Part shown: piece by piece, positions 7,701 through 16,169 of the stretch
How the letters are laid out: every line of letters begins with the position of its first letter
Position numbering within the stretch: the first letter of the stretch is position 1
Assembly (NCBI GenBank): GCA_029265795.1
Contig: JAJUGV010000020.1
Span: forward strand, 1-38,075
Source of the DNA: Alcaligenaceae bacterium
Lineage (GTDB): Bacteria; Pseudomonadota; Gammaproteobacteria; Burkholderiales; Burkholderiaceae_B
Length of the DNA: 38,075 nucleotides
Direction: 5' to 3'
Translations under genes and position numbers: made by a program
Notes under the pieces: model-generated
The model's database searches: none
Told to the model about the DNA's origin: nothing
The model's input: only the letters and a program-made list of their open reading frames with translations

Positions 7701-8009
7701 ATGATTGCCGATTCTGATGTACAGGTCTGGCTCGAGACAGTGCAGTCCTCGCCCCCAAGCATCGTAGTGCCCTATATTCAAAGCGATCACAACCTAGCTT
7801 TGCACTACCGCGTCCGGGTCGTTCAGGAGGGACATAACGGCAAGTCGGTGATCGGCCAAGCGGGTGCTGTCAACGTCCTGCCCAATACCCCAACGGCTTT
7901 GTCGCAGTTCCGCATCAGCCGGCAACCGGAGTCACGATGCGAGATTGAGATCACCCTGACAGGTAGCCATATACAACCAGAAAATCACCGTTTCGAATGC
8001 CCATCATGA
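7701..8009 (+). CDS. csgH: CsgH/CsgC-like curli assembly factor
   Basis: This 102-residue protein has the compact beta-sandwich pattern of CsgH/CsgC: LALHYRVRVVQEGHNGKSVI, then GQAGAVNVLPNTPTALSQFR and EIEITLTGSH. CsgC-type proteins inhibit curlin aggregation in the periplasm. Unexpectedly, no signal peptide is visible: the protein begins MIADSDVQVWLETVQ, and a TAG stop lies in frame 15 nt upstream, so the start cannot be moved far enough to add one. Two Cys (in SRCEIE and FECPS) flank the last strand region and could form a disulfide if the protein is exported. GGAG lies 10 nt before the ATG. The gene follows the curlin after a terminator, so it may have its own promoter. Family assignment is moderate, based on pattern and position. 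Confidence 0.72.
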   Translation: MIADSDVQVWLETVQSSPPSIVVPYIQSDHNLALHYRVRVVQEGHNGKSVIGQAGAVNVLPNTPTALSQFRISRQPESRCEIEITLTGSHIQPENHRFECPS

Positions 8010-8325
8010 AACCCGTGAAGGGTGATGATTCAAACACATGATTGAGACTTGGATCATGAAAAAGACCGATCGTTACCTCTGCCGACAAGTGTCTTGTGTA
8101 GGCCAAAAAGCTTGCCTACGATATGCGTCCATACCAGTGGTTTATGGGTTGGTAGAGATGTTCGGAACTATCGCAATCATTCGCTAGACGAAGTGCGAAA
8201 CGTGTTCAAACGCGAAGCTCAGTCTCCGCCATCGCACGGCCCGACAACATGCCCTCAGTACCCGCATGTTTCTAAATACAGTCGCTGCAGCACTTCAATG
8301 CGATACCAGAATTAGGAACAAAGAA
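8010..8325 (+). other. 316-bp gap between csgH and the second LuxR gene
   Basis: No supported gene. An imperfect hairpin (ATCAT/ACCC with GGGT/ATGAT) spans 8003-8029 over the csgH stop and lacks a T-run. An ATG frame at 8038-8187 encodes 49 residues (MKKTDRYLCRQVS within it) but lacks a convincing ribosome site. The promoter of the second regulator should lie in the AT-richer part near 8260-8320, where AGGA at 8314 is its ribosome site. Confidence 0.35.
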
Positions 8326-9225
8326 ATGCGTACCGTTGTGATCATCGAGCCTCACCCCCTCTTCCGGCTCGGCTTGCGTAAGCTATTGAACGATGCATTA
8401 CCGCAGTTGACGATCGAAGGCTATGACTACACCACGCTTAACGAGCCGCCGAACGAGCACGGCAACAATTGCGAACTGCTATTGCTTTCACAGACATCGT
8501 CTCACTGCACAAGCCAACTTGCGACCGCAGCGTTGACACGCTTCTCGCCCACCCGTATGTTGCTGCTTTCCGAAGGAGATAATGTGCCTGCTACGCCCGA
8601 CAACCTGCCGGCATGCGTTGCGGGGTCGGTGCCCAGGGAAGCCCCCCCAGAAGTACTACAGGCTTCGGTAAACCTGGTATTGGCAGGCGGAACTTGCTTC
8701 CCACCAGGGTGGCATCATGCTTCAACCACTCCCCCAAAGCCTCTGTCCGCGGCCTCCATCCCAGTTGTAGATTCTTCTCGATATCAGGCAGTGAGGTGGG
8801 ACTCCGGCACCGCCCATGTCTCCGCCTCGCAAGCAGCGTCAGCTGCAGCGGCCTCAACCGGCACAACAGTTGATTCTGAGTTCAGCACTCCCATCAAGCC
8901 CGGCTCTATCGCACATAAAGAGAGCCAGTTATTGGGCTTGACACCACGCCAATACGAAGTGCTAGTGCTTCTGGCCCGGGGGTACCCAATGAAGAAGGTT
9001 GGACGCGAATTGAACATTTCTGTCGCGACGGCCAAGGCACATACAGAAACGCTTTATCAGCGGCTGGATGTCCATAACAGAAATGCAGCGGTATATGCAG
9101 CCGTATCGCGCGGGGCAACACTCGGTTGGGCGCAAGTAAGAGGCGCTCATGCAGGCACGCCCCCGCCTCCGGGCACCCATACACCGCAGCCTCGCCACGA
9201 GTCTATGTTGCGGCGCCCCTCCTGA
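8326..9225 (+). CDS. LuxR-family regulator with degenerate receiver domain (curli-locus flank)
   Basis: This is a 299-residue protein. The start MRTVVIIEPHPLFRLGLRKL is response-regulator-like, but the acidic pair is Glu-Pro and the segment where the phosphoacceptor Asp belongs reads LLLLSQTS. Phosphorylation at the usual site is therefore unlikely. A linker rich in Ala/Ser/Thr/Pro follows. The LuxR helix-turn-helix occupies about residues 205-270: LTPRQYEVLVLLARGYPMKK, then VGRELNISVATAKAHTETLY. ATG 8326 has AGGA 8 nt upstream; a frame opening at 8266 adds 20 residues unlike any receiver start. Non-phosphorylatable receivers are typical of CsgD/VpsT-like biofilm regulators, so a role in curli control is plausible. 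It lies downstream of csgH on the same strand and converges on the OsmC gene. Confidence 0.83.
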   Translation: MRTVVIIEPHPLFRLGLRKLLNDALPQLTIEGYDYTTLNEPPNEHGNNCELLLLSQTSSHCTSQLATAALTRFSPTRMLLLSEGDNVPATPDNLPACVAGSVPREAPPEVLQASVNLVLAGGTCFPPGWHHASTTPPKPLSAASIPVVDSSRYQAVRWDSGTAHVSASQAASAAAASTGTTVDSEFSTPIKPGSIAHKESQLLGLTPRQYEVLVLLARGYPMKKVGRELNISVATAKAHTETLYQRLDVHNRNAAVYAAVSRGATLGWAQVRGAHAGTPPPPGTHTPQPRHESMLRRPS

Positions 9226-9251
9226 TGTCCAGGCGGGGGCTGCCCTGCCTC

Positions 9252-9683
9252 TTAATCGGCTAGCAATGTAGCGTCCATTGTGATTTCGGCGTTCAGCACC
9301 TTGGACACGGGGCATCCGGCCTTGGCGTGATTTGCGACTTCGGTGAATTTGTCAGGCCCAATACCGGGTACTCGGGCATGCACTGACAAATGACTCGAAG
9401 TAATGGCAAAGCCGTCACCGACTTTTTCCAGCCTCACAGCGGCTTCTGTTTCGATGCTCGCCGGCTCAAATCCGGCTTCGCCCAACATCAAGGCAAACGC
9501 CATTGAAAAGCAGGAGGCGTGTGCTGCTGCGATCAGCTCCTCGGGATTGCTGCCGGGTTCTGAATTGAACCGTGCCGCAACCCCATAGGATGCTTTCTTG
9601 AGTGCGCCCGACTCAGTGGAGATGCTGCCGCTGCCTTCTTTGAAGCTGCCTTCCCAGATGGCAGAACCTTTCTTTACGCTCAT
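9252..9683 (-). CDS. OsmC-family peroxiredoxin
   Basis: This 143-residue cytoplasmic OsmC/Ohr-fold protein would reduce organic hydroperoxides through two Cys. Cys58 in AAAHASCFSMA and Cys124 in HAKAGCPVSKVL sit in the conserved contexts, and SNPEELIAAAHASC is the family signature. The PNPEEL-like motif plus GALKKASYGVAARF point to the OsmC rather than the Ohr branch. AGGAG precedes the ATG. It lies 56 nt downstream of sufT in the same direction, so readthrough from the SUF operon would co-express a peroxide defence with cluster assembly; that link is inference. Length is normal. Confidence 0.93.
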   Translation of the reverse strand: MSVKKGSAIWEGSFKEGSGSISTESGALKKASYGVAARFNSEPGSNPEELIAAAHASCFSMAFALMLGEAGFEPASIETEAAVRLEKVGDGFAITSSHLSVHARVPGIGPDKFTEVANHAKAGCPVSKVLNAEITMDATLLAD

Positions 9684-9739
9684 GTCCGCTCCTGTGTGTT
9701 GGCGCGAGAAGCGGCACGCCGCAGTGGCTTAGCCTGGCA

Positions 9740-10297
9740 TCAGAGCATGCCCAGCTGAAGGCGGGCGGATTCGCTCATCATTTCCCGGCTCCATGGTGGA
9801 TCCCAAACCAGATCCACTACCACTTCTTCCACGCCATGAATATTTAGGATCTTGCTGCGTGCCTCTTCGGCAATCATCGTGCCCATACCGCAGCCCGGTG
9901 CAGTAAGGGTCATACGAACTTCCACCCGGAAGGTTTCGTCTCCCAGCGGAATAACGTCGCAGCCATAAATTAGACCGAGATTAACGATGTCGACCGGGAT
10001 CTCGGGATCGAAGCAGGTCGTCATGACTTCCCAGGCCATTTTCTCCACGAACTCCTTCGTGACCGGGCCATCGGGAACCACACGTTCCTCGACTTGAACC
10101 TCGAGCCCCAGCGCGTCGAAATCACTGCCTTCGACGCGATAGAGATTACCCTGCACCATCACGGTAAGACTGCTGCCCAGTTGCTGGGTGATTACCGCCA
10201 TGCAGCCCTTCTCTATGGTGACCGGCGAGCCATACGGAATGGTCACGGCCGGGCAATCCCGCAGAACCTCGATCTCTTCGCTTTTGAGATGCATCAT
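9740..10297 (-). CDS. sufT: Fe-S cluster assembly protein SufT (MIP18/PaaD domain)
   Basis: The 185-residue protein's C-terminal half (about 83-180) is a MIP18/DUF59 domain: CFDPEIPVDIVNLGLIYG is the hallmark, and MTLTAPGCGMG carries the conserved Cys136. The ~80-residue N-terminal extension (VTIPYGSPVTIEKG) is characteristic of SufT proteins. SufT assists maturation of iron-sulfur proteins, particularly under high cluster demand. It follows sufU after a 6-nt gap and closes the SUF operon. ATG is doubled at the start (MM); either could be used. Confidence 0.92.
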   Translation of the reverse strand: MMHLKSEEIEVLRDCPAVTIPYGSPVTIEKGCMAVITQQLGSSLTVMVQGNLYRVEGSDFDALGLEVQVEERVVPDGPVTKEFVEKMAWEVMTTCFDPEIPVDIVNLGLIYGCDVIPLGDETFRVEVRMTLTAPGCGMGTMIAEEARSKILNIHGVEEVVVDLVWDPPWSREMMSESARLQLGML

Positions 10298-10303
10298 GAT
10301 GTG

Positions 10304-10753
10304 TTACTCGGTTTTTGCGATTTCCCGCGCGCGGGTGATCGCGTTATGCAGCGTGTGCCAAGCCAGAGTGGCGCACTTGACGCGCGCCGGGAACTCCCGC
10401 ACACCTGACAAGACTTCCAGCTTACCCAGGTCGCGATCGGGATGCGATTCAGTGAGCATTGCGTGCATGTCCTGAAACAGCGCTTCGACGTCAGCCACCG
10501 ACATGCCTTTCACTGCTTCCGTCATCAGTGACGCTGAGGCGGTCGAGATGGCACAGCCATGACCTACGAAGCTGACTTCTTCCACTTTGTCGTCGACCAC
10601 TCGCGCATAGACGGTAAGTTGGTCTCCGCATAAGGGGTTATGACCATCGGCTTGATGAGTCGCTTCTTCCAAGGCATGAAAGTTACGCGGCCTGCGATTG
10701 TGATCGAAGATCACCTCTTGGTAGAGTTCCCGTAAATCCCCAAACCCAGTCAT
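10304..10753 (-). CDS. sufU: SufU-type sulfur-transfer/scaffold protein
   Basis: This 149-residue IscU-fold protein has three conserved Cys: Cys42 in NPLCGD, Cys67 in GHGCAIS and Cys127 in RVKCATL. The insertion between the second and third Cys regions and the gene's position directly after the cysteine desulfurase are typical of SufU, which in Gram-positives receives sulfur from SufS through zinc-ligand exchange. Here it replaces sufE/sufA, which are absent from this operon. The ATG overlaps the sufS stop by 4 nt. Whether it acts as sulfur acceptor or scaffold cannot be told from sequence. Confidence 0.92.
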   Translation of the reverse strand: MTGFGDLRELYQEVIFDHNRRPRNFHALEEATHQADGHNPLCGDQLTVYARVVDDKVEEVSFVGHGCAISTASASLMTEAVKGMSVADVEALFQDMHAMLTESHPDRDLGKLEVLSGVREFPARVKCATLAWHTLHNAITRAREIAKTE

Positions 10754-12018
10754 GCACTGCGCTCCATTTCCATTCCAAACAGCCGGCGGGCTTTGTGCAA
10801 CCCTGCTACCAGCGCATCGACGTCCGCACGAGAGTTATAGAGCGCGAACGACGCGCGTGCCGTGCCGGGTAAGCCAAAGCGTGTCATCAGCGGCATGGCG
10901 CAATGATGGCCGGCACGAATGGCCACCCCTTCCATATCGAGAATCGTGCCAAGGTCGTGCGGGTGGATGCCTTGCACCACAAAGGAAACGATCCCTGCAC
11001 GTTGCTTGGCCTGGCCGATAAAACGCATGCCGGGAATGGCGCCGAGGGCCTCGCAGGCGTATTTCAGAAGTTCATCTTCGTGTGCTGCGATGCGATCCAG
11101 GCCGATCTCCTGCACGTAGGCTATCGCTGCCTCCAACCCAATCACGCCTGCAATATTCGGCGTTCCGGCCTCGAATTTCTGAGGGCTTTCAGCATAGGTG
11201 GAACCCTCGAAACTGACAGTGTGGATCATGTCACCACCGCCCTGCCAAGGAGGCATGGCATCGAGCAATTCCTTGCGGCCATATAAGGCACCGATTCCTG
11301 TGGGCCCGTAAAGCTTGTGGCCGGAAAATGCGTAGAAATCACAGCCCAGGGCCTGCACATCTACCGCCTGATGCGCCACTGCCTGCGCACCGTCGACCAA
11401 GACCACAGCCCCCACGGCTCGGGCCTGGCGAATGATTTCTTCCACTGGGTTGACGGTGCCCAGCGCGTTGGACACATGGCACACCCCAACGAAACGCGTG
11501 CGGTCACCCAGCAACGTGCTGAAGGCGGCCATATCGAGCTCGCCGTCGTCGGTCACCGGAATAACCTTGATGACTGCACCCGTCTGCTGCGCGACCATCT
11601 GCCAAGGCACGATGTTGGAATGGTGTTCCATGCCGCTTAGCAAGATTTCATCGCCGGCCTTCAGGTTGACGCGCCCCCAGCTGAATGCCACCAAGTTGAT
11701 GGCCTCGGTGGTGCCACGCGTGAACACGATTTCGCCGGCGTGAGCCGCATTCAGGAAACTTCTTACCCGCTCACGACCGCGATCGTACAGGTCAGTGCTG
11801 TGCTGCGACAGCCAATGCACACCACGGTGAATATTGGCATTGGATTCACTGTAGTAGCGGGCTTGCGCATCGATGACCCACTGCGGCTTCTGCGTGGTAG
11901 CGCCGTTATCCAGATAGGCCAGACGGCGACCATGCACCGGCCGGGCCAAAATAGGAAAATCGGCAGCGCGCGCCGCTAGGCCGACAGAAGTGTCTTTCCC
12001 TTGCGCGGGTGCGTTCAT
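10750..12018 (-). CDS. sufS: Cysteine desulfurase SufS
   Basis: The 422-residue PLP enzyme turns cysteine into alanine and delivers persulfide sulfur for cluster assembly. The cofactor Lys235 lies in SGHKLYGPTG, the aspartate of the cofactor site in VLVDGAQAV, and the active-site Cys373 in AGHHCAMPLM. YLDNGATTQKP near the N-terminus and TRGTTEAINLVA are standard group II (SufS/CsdA) motifs. The RAGHHCAMP loop is the short SufS type rather than the long IscS loop. Its start overlaps the sufD stop and its stop overlaps the sufU start. A ~30-residue N-terminal tail precedes the fold. Confidence 0.96.
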   Translation of the reverse strand: MNAPAQGKDTSVGLAARAADFPILARPVHGRRLAYLDNGATTQKPQWVIDAQARYYSESNANIHRGVHWLSQHSTDLYDRGRERVRSFLNAAHAGEIVFTRGTTEAINLVAFSWGRVNLKAGDEILLSGMEHHSNIVPWQMVAQQTGAVIKVIPVTDDGELDMAAFSTLLGDRTRFVGVCHVSNALGTVNPVEEIIRQARAVGAVVLVDGAQAVAHQAVDVQALGCDFYAFSGHKLYGPTGIGALYGRKELLDAMPPWQGGGDMIHTVSFEGSTYAESPQKFEAGTPNIAGVIGLEAAIAYVQEIGLDRIAAHEDELLKYACEALGAIPGMRFIGQAKQRAGIVSFVVQGIHPHDLGTILDMEGVAIRAGHHCAMPLMTRFGLPGTARASFALYNSRADVDALVAGLHKARRLFGMEMERSA

Positions 12019-13325
12019 GCAAGCTCCTCAAGCATATCTGCGCCAGGCATCAACGAGCGGATCGCCCGGCTGGCCCTTTTACGAACCGACTCGGCTTCGA
12101 TTCGCGCCAGCCCTTCCAGGACAAAGGCGTAAATCAGCACATTGCGCGCGTGGGTTTCATCCAGGCCACGCGCCTTCAGGTAAAAGAGACTGTCTTCGCT
12201 TAACTGGCCCACCGTTGCACCGTGTGTACAGCGGACATCTTCAGCATAGATTTCCAGTTCGGGACGGGAATCCGTGCGCGCCAACTTAGACAGCAGTAGG
12301 CTGTCGTTGCGCTGAATGGCATCCGTGCCATCGGCACCCGGCGACACCAGGATACGGCCCCGGAACACGCCGCGGCCTCGATCAGCGAGAATGCCTCGGT
12401 AGTGTTCATGGCTCACGCAGTTGGGTTGCGCATGCCCTATAAGCGTGTGGTGGTCGACATGGCGCTGGCCATTGGCGAAATACACGCCGTTGAGCAGACT
12501 TTCCGCCCGTTCACCATCGAAACGGGTAGCAATGTCGTGGCGTGCCAGGCGTGCGCCTAAAGAAATTGAGTGCGAAGCGAAATACGACTTGGCTTCCTGC
12601 TCGACATTGATGTCGGCCAGGTGAAAAGCCTGTTGTGCTTCCTGCTGCAGTCGCACGTGGCTCAAATTGGCGTCGGCCGCTACCTGCATGCGAGACACGG
12701 TATTGGTAAATGACACATTGCCATCCCGACCGACGTAGTGTTCCACGACACGACCATGTGCACCGGCTTCCGCCACGTACAGATTGCGCGGAAACACAGC
12801 TACGTTTTCACCGCTTGCTACGAATACGACATGCACCGGCTTTTCGAGAGCCGCCCCACGTGCCAGGTATACGAAGGCACCGTCACTTGCCAGGCCAAGA
12901 TTGAGTGCGGCCGTGCTGTTGCCATCGGTTTCGCTGCCAAACGCCTGCTGCACGAGATCGGCCTCATGCGCCAATGCATCTGCCAGCGTCCCCAGGCGAA
13001 CCCCTGCAGGCAGCGAACCCGGTTCGCTTAAAGCGGGTTCATAACGGCCATCGACGAATACGAGCCAGTGGCCGTCTTCATCCGCACGCAGCGTGCGAAC
13101 GATATCGCTTGCATCGACCGCCTGGGGCTGCGTATTGAAGTTCGCCTGTTCAAGCAGCGCAAGCGAGGTATGACGCCAGTCTTCTTTTTTGGTCGTAGGC
13201 CAACCTTCTGCAGCGTAGCGGTCCATGGCGCGTTGCCGCATCGCAGCCAGCCACGGCAGCTTGGCGCCCGGCAGTTGCTGATGGCGGGCAGAAAAATCGG
13301 CCAACCAGGACTGCACTGAACTCAT
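12015..13325 (-). CDS. sufD: SufD subunit of the SufBCD scaffold
   Basis: This 436-residue SufD-family protein has the beta-helix core and the C-terminal signature [25 protein letters not shown] (two adjacent blocks), which includes the conserved His and Cys used at the SufB-SufD interface. [20 protein letters not shown] is also typical. SufD with SufB and SufC forms the SufBC2D complex that builds clusters in the cytoplasm. Both ends overlap neighbouring genes by 4 nt (sufC upstream, sufS downstream), implying coupled translation. Length is normal. Confidence 0.95.
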   Translation of the reverse strand: MSSVQSWLADFSARHQQLPGAKLPWLAAMRQRAMDRYAAEGWPTTKKEDWRHTSLALLEQANFNTQPQAVDASDIVRTLRADEDGHWLVFVDGRYEPALSEPGSLPAGVRLGTLADALAHEADLVQQAFGSETDGNSTAALNLGLASDGAFVYLARGAALEKPVHVVFVASGENVAVFPRNLYVAEAGAHGRVVEHYVGRDGNVSFTNTVSRMQVAADANLSHVRLQQEAQQAFHLADINVEQEAKSYFASHSISLGARLARHDIATRFDGERAESLLNGVYFANGQRHVDHHTLIGHAQPNCVSHEHYRGILADRGRGVFRGRILVSPGADGTDAIQRNDSLLLSKLARTDSRPELEIYAEDVRCTHGATVGQLSEDSLFYLKARGLDETHARNVLIYAFVLEGLARIEAESVRKRASRAIRSLMPGADMLEELA

Positions 13326-14092
13326 GCCTGTGCTCCCTTCTGTTCGGCTTCAAGCTGCTTCGCCCAAGCATACCCATGCTTTTCAAGCTCGTGGGCGAGC
13401 TCGCTGCCACCGGAACGTACGATGCGGCCGCCGGAGAGCACGTGCACGTAATCGGGCACGATGTAATCAAGAAGCCGCTGATAGTGAGTGATGACGATCA
13501 GCGCCCGGTCGGGAGAGCGCATCCGGTTGACGCCGTCTGCAACGACTCGCAGCGCGTCGATGTCCAGGCCGGAATCCGTTTCGTCCAGAATGGCCAGTTT
13601 GGGTTCGAGCAAGGCCATCTGCAGGACTTCGTTGCGCTTTTTCTCGCCGCCGGAGAAGCCTTCGTTCACCGAGCGGTAGAGAAATTCTTCACGCATCCCG
13701 ACCGTCTTCATTTCCTCTTTGACGCGCTTGAGAAAATCCATGGCGTCGAGTTCGTCCAGCCCTTGGTGGCGGCGCACGGCATTGAGCGCGGCACGCAGGA
13801 AGTACGCGTTGGACACTCCGGGAATCTCGATGGGATACTGGAATGCCAGGAAGATACCCGCCCTCGCCCGCTCTTCGATAGACAGTTCAAACAGATCTTG
13901 ACCCAGATATTCGACCTGCCCGCTTTCGACTTGATAGTCTTCGCGGCCGGCCAACACCTGCGACAGAGTGCTTTTGCCCGAACCGTTAGGACCCATGATT
14001 GCGTGGACTTCGCCCGGCTTGACCTCAAGAGAGAGGCCGTTGAGTATGCGCTTGCCTTCTACAGAGGCGTGCAAATCCTTGATTTTCAGCAT
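13322..14092 (-). CDS. sufC: SufC ATPase of the SufBCD scaffold
   Basis: The 256-residue ABC-type ATPase has Walker [11 protein letters not shown]-loop [11 protein letters not shown], signature [10 protein letters not shown] and Walker [15 protein letters not shown]. The [13 protein letters not shown] segment and the FSGGEKKR signature are specific to SufC among ABC ATPases. It drives the conformational changes of SufB-SufD. AAAAAGGA precedes the ATG, 15 nt after sufB, the only gap of this size within the operon. The stop overlaps sufD. Confidence 0.97.
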   Translation of the reverse strand: MLKIKDLHASVEGKRILNGLSLEVKPGEVHAIMGPNGSGKSTLSQVLAGREDYQVESGQVEYLGQDLFELSIEERARAGIFLAFQYPIEIPGVSNAYFLRAALNAVRRHQGLDELDAMDFLKRVKEEMKTVGMREEFLYRSVNEGFSGGEKKRNEVLQMALLEPKLAILDETDSGLDIDALRVVADGVNRMRSPDRALIVITHYQRLLDYIVPDYVHVLSGGRIVRSGGSELAHELEKHGYAWAKQLEAEQKGAQA

Positions 14093-14107
14093 GATGATGT
14101 TTCCTTT

Positions 14108-15559
14108 TTAACCGACGCTGCCTTCAAGGCTGACGCCAAGCAGATTTTGCGCCTCGACAGCAAACTCCATGGGCAATTCCTTGAAAACCTCCTTGCAGAA
14201 ACCGTTGACGATCATCGACACGGCGTCTTCGGCCGTCAGGCCGCGCTGCATGGCATAAAACAGTTGATCTTCCGCAATACGCGAAGCGGTTGCCTCGTGC
14301 TCGACCTTGGCAGTGGGGTTCTGCACTTCCATTACCGGGAAGGTATGCGCCGCGCACTTTTTACCTATCAGCAACGAGTCGCACTGCGTGAAGTTGCGCG
14401 CGTTCTCGGCTTTGGGCGTCATTCGCACCAGACCCCGGTACGCATTGCTACCGCGACCCGCCGAAATGCCCTTGGAAATGATGGTGCTGCGGGTGTTGCG
14501 GCCGATGTGAATCATTTTGGTACCGGTATCCGCCTGCTGGCGGTGATTGCTGAGCGCAACCGAATAAAACTCACCCACGGAATCGTCGCCGCGCAGCACT
14601 ACACTGGGATACTTCCAGGTAATAGCGGAGCCTGTTTCAACCTGCGTCCACGATATGTGCGAGCGGTCGCCACGGCACTCACCCCGCTTCGTGACAAAGT
14701 TATAGATGCCGCCCTTGCCGTCTTTATCGCCGGGATACCAGTTCTGTACGGTCGAGTACTTCACTTTGGCGTCTTCGAGGGCAACGATTTCCACCACTGC
14801 AGCGTGCAGCTGGTTTTCGTCACGCATCGGCGCCGTACAGCCCTCTAGGTAGCTGACATAGGAGCCTTCGTCAGCAATGATGAGCGTACGCTCGAACTGC
14901 CCCGTATTGGACGCATTGATGCGGAAGTACGTGGACAGCTCCATCGGACATCGCACGCCCTTGGGGATATACACAAACGAGCCATCCGAAAACACCGCTG
15001 AATTCAGTGCTGCGTAGAAGTTATCGCCTGGGGGCACCACCGTGCCCAGGTACTGCTTGATGAGTTCAGGGTACTCCTGCACCGCTTCCGAGAACGAGCA
15101 GAAGATCACGCCGACTTCCTCAAGCTGTTTGCGGAACGTGGTGGCCACGGAAACCGAATCGAAGACGGCGTCGACAGCCACCCCGGCTAGCCGAGCACGC
15201 TCATGCAGCGGAACCCCCAGCTTTTCGTAGGTGCGCAGCAATTCCGGGTCGACTTCATCGAGGCTTTTAGGGCCGTCGGCCTTGCTTTTAGGGGCCGAGT
15301 AATAGCTGATGTCCTGAAAGTCAACCGGAGGGAAATGCACATGGGCCCATTCCGGCGGCGTCATTTCCAGCCACTTTCTATAGGCCTCAAGACGCCATTC
15401 CAGAAGGAACTCGGGCTCTTTCTTGATGGCCGACAATTTGCGGATCGTGTCTTCCGACAGGCCGGGCGGGAAGGTGACGGATTCGATATCCGTCACGAAC
15501 CCCGCCGAATACTCCCGATCCAGAAAGGAGTCGATAGGGTCGGTTACGCTACTGCTCAT
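14108..15559 (-). CDS. sufB: SufB subunit of the SufBCD scaffold
   Basis: This 483-residue SufB, the core scaffold on which clusters form, has a helical N-terminal region ([13 protein letters not shown]) followed by the beta-helix. Key motifs are [53 protein letters not shown] and the C-terminal [20 protein letters not shown]. The Cys in TKRGEC corresponds to the cluster-binding position in E. coli SufB, and the Glu/His residues of VEHEA are conserved. It begins with an ATGA overlap on the regulator stop. Length matches the family. Confidence 0.97.
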   Translation of the reverse strand: MSSSVTDPIDSFLDREYSAGFVTDIESVTFPPGLSEDTIRKLSAIKKEPEFLLEWRLEAYRKWLEMTPPEWAHVHFPPVDFQDISYYSAPKSKADGPKSLDEVDPELLRTYEKLGVPLHERARLAGVAVDAVFDSVSVATTFRKQLEEVGVIFCSFSEAVQEYPELIKQYLGTVVPPGDNFYAALNSAVFSDGSFVYIPKGVRCPMELSTYFRINASNTGQFERTLIIADEGSYVSYLEGCTAPMRDENQLHAAVVEIVALEDAKVKYSTVQNWYPGDKDGKGGIYNFVTKRGECRGDRSHISWTQVETGSAITWKYPSVVLRGDDSVGEFYSVALSNHRQQADTGTKMIHIGRNTRSTIISKGISAGRGSNAYRGLVRMTPKAENARNFTQCDSLLIGKKCAAHTFPVMEVQNPTAKVEHEATASRIAEDQLFYAMQRGLTAEDAVSMIVNGFCKEVFKELPMEFAVEAQNLLGVSLEGSVG

Positions 15560-16056
15560 TCAGAGAAACTCCATGTCGTGGGGCATGCCGCCGTGACTTT
15601 GGCCGGCGGGTTCGAAGAGGATCGTCGGCCGGGTATGAATTCTATGGGAGTGCTGGGATTCACCATGTCTGCGATGGAAACCTGTTCCAGCGTCTTGCGC
15701 ACAATGGCATTAATGCGTTGCCAGTTACTGCGGATATTGCAGTCGGCTTCGACGCTGCAGGTACCTGGCGTGGCGGTGCATTCGGTCAGGCCGAAGGGCT
15801 GTTCGTCAAGTGCGTCTATAATGTCGGCGATACTGATTTCTTCGGCGGGCCGGCTCAACGCATAACCCCCTCGCGCACCACGCGTACTCTTGACGATTTC
15901 GTGCTGCGTAAGCGTCTTTAGCACCTTGCTTACCACCGGCTGCCCCAGCCCCAGCGTCGCCGCGAGATCAGCTGCGCTGAAAATGCGTTCCGGGTCCGAC
16001 GCCATGTGGGTCAGTACCAAAGTGCCGTAATCGATGATCTTGCTGACACGCAGCAT
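15556..16056 (-). CDS. Rrf2-family SUF operon regulator
   Basis: This 166-residue Rrf2/IscR-type repressor has an N-terminal winged helix ([20 protein letters not shown]) with [12 protein letters not shown] forming the wing. Three Cys (93, 100, 106 in [16 protein letters not shown]) would ligate an iron-sulfur cluster. It belongs to the SUF-system regulator branch. The frame is open from ATG 16170, but the added 38 residues would lie across the promoter and palindrome at 16088-16118, and AAGGAG precedes ATG 16056, so I use 16056. The C-terminal ~30 residues ([13 protein letters not shown]) are unstructured. It likely represses the operon when holo and relieves it when clusters are scarce; direction of control is inference. 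Confidence 0.92.
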   Translation of the reverse strand: MLRVSKIIDYGTLVLTHMASDPERIFSAADLAATLGLGQPVVSKVLKTLTQHEIVKSTRGARGGYALSRPAEEISIADIIDALDEQPFGLTECTATPGTCSVEADCNIRSNWQRINAIVRKTLEQVSIADMVNPSTPIEFIPGRRSSSNPPAKVTAACPTTWSFSE

Positions 16057-16087
16057 CGCTGCCAGTACTCCTTGCTTGAGTGAAGCT

Positions 16088-16118
16088 ATATAGTACCATT
16101 TCGGTCCTATATGCGCAA
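16088..16118 (-). promoter_or_regulatory. suf operon promoter with 25-bp Rrf2-type operator
   Basis: On the minus strand TTGCGC (16118-16113), a 17-bp spacer and TACTAT (16095-16090) form a sigma-70-type promoter. Two 10-bp arms, ATATAGGACC and GGTACTATAT, separated by 5 nt (16112-16088), form a palindrome with one mismatch. It fills the spacer and the -10. Size, AT-rich ends and the position resemble IscR/Rrf2 operators. The regulator's start is about 32 nt below the -10, so autorepression is expected. Confidence 0.75.
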
Positions 16119-16169
16119 AGCGTTTTTCACCGCTGCGCTCACTCTGCCAAGCTGGGTCTTGCCGCCACA

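Noticed and set aside
8038..8187. 49-codon frame after csgH (and an 88-codon frame at 8049-8315)
   Set aside because: No ribosome site, no recognisable sequence, and the two frames overlap each other.
13376..14848. 490-codon plus-strand frame opposite sufC and sufB
   Set aside because: It is a high-GC antisense shadow; sufC and sufB on the other strand carry all conserved motifs.
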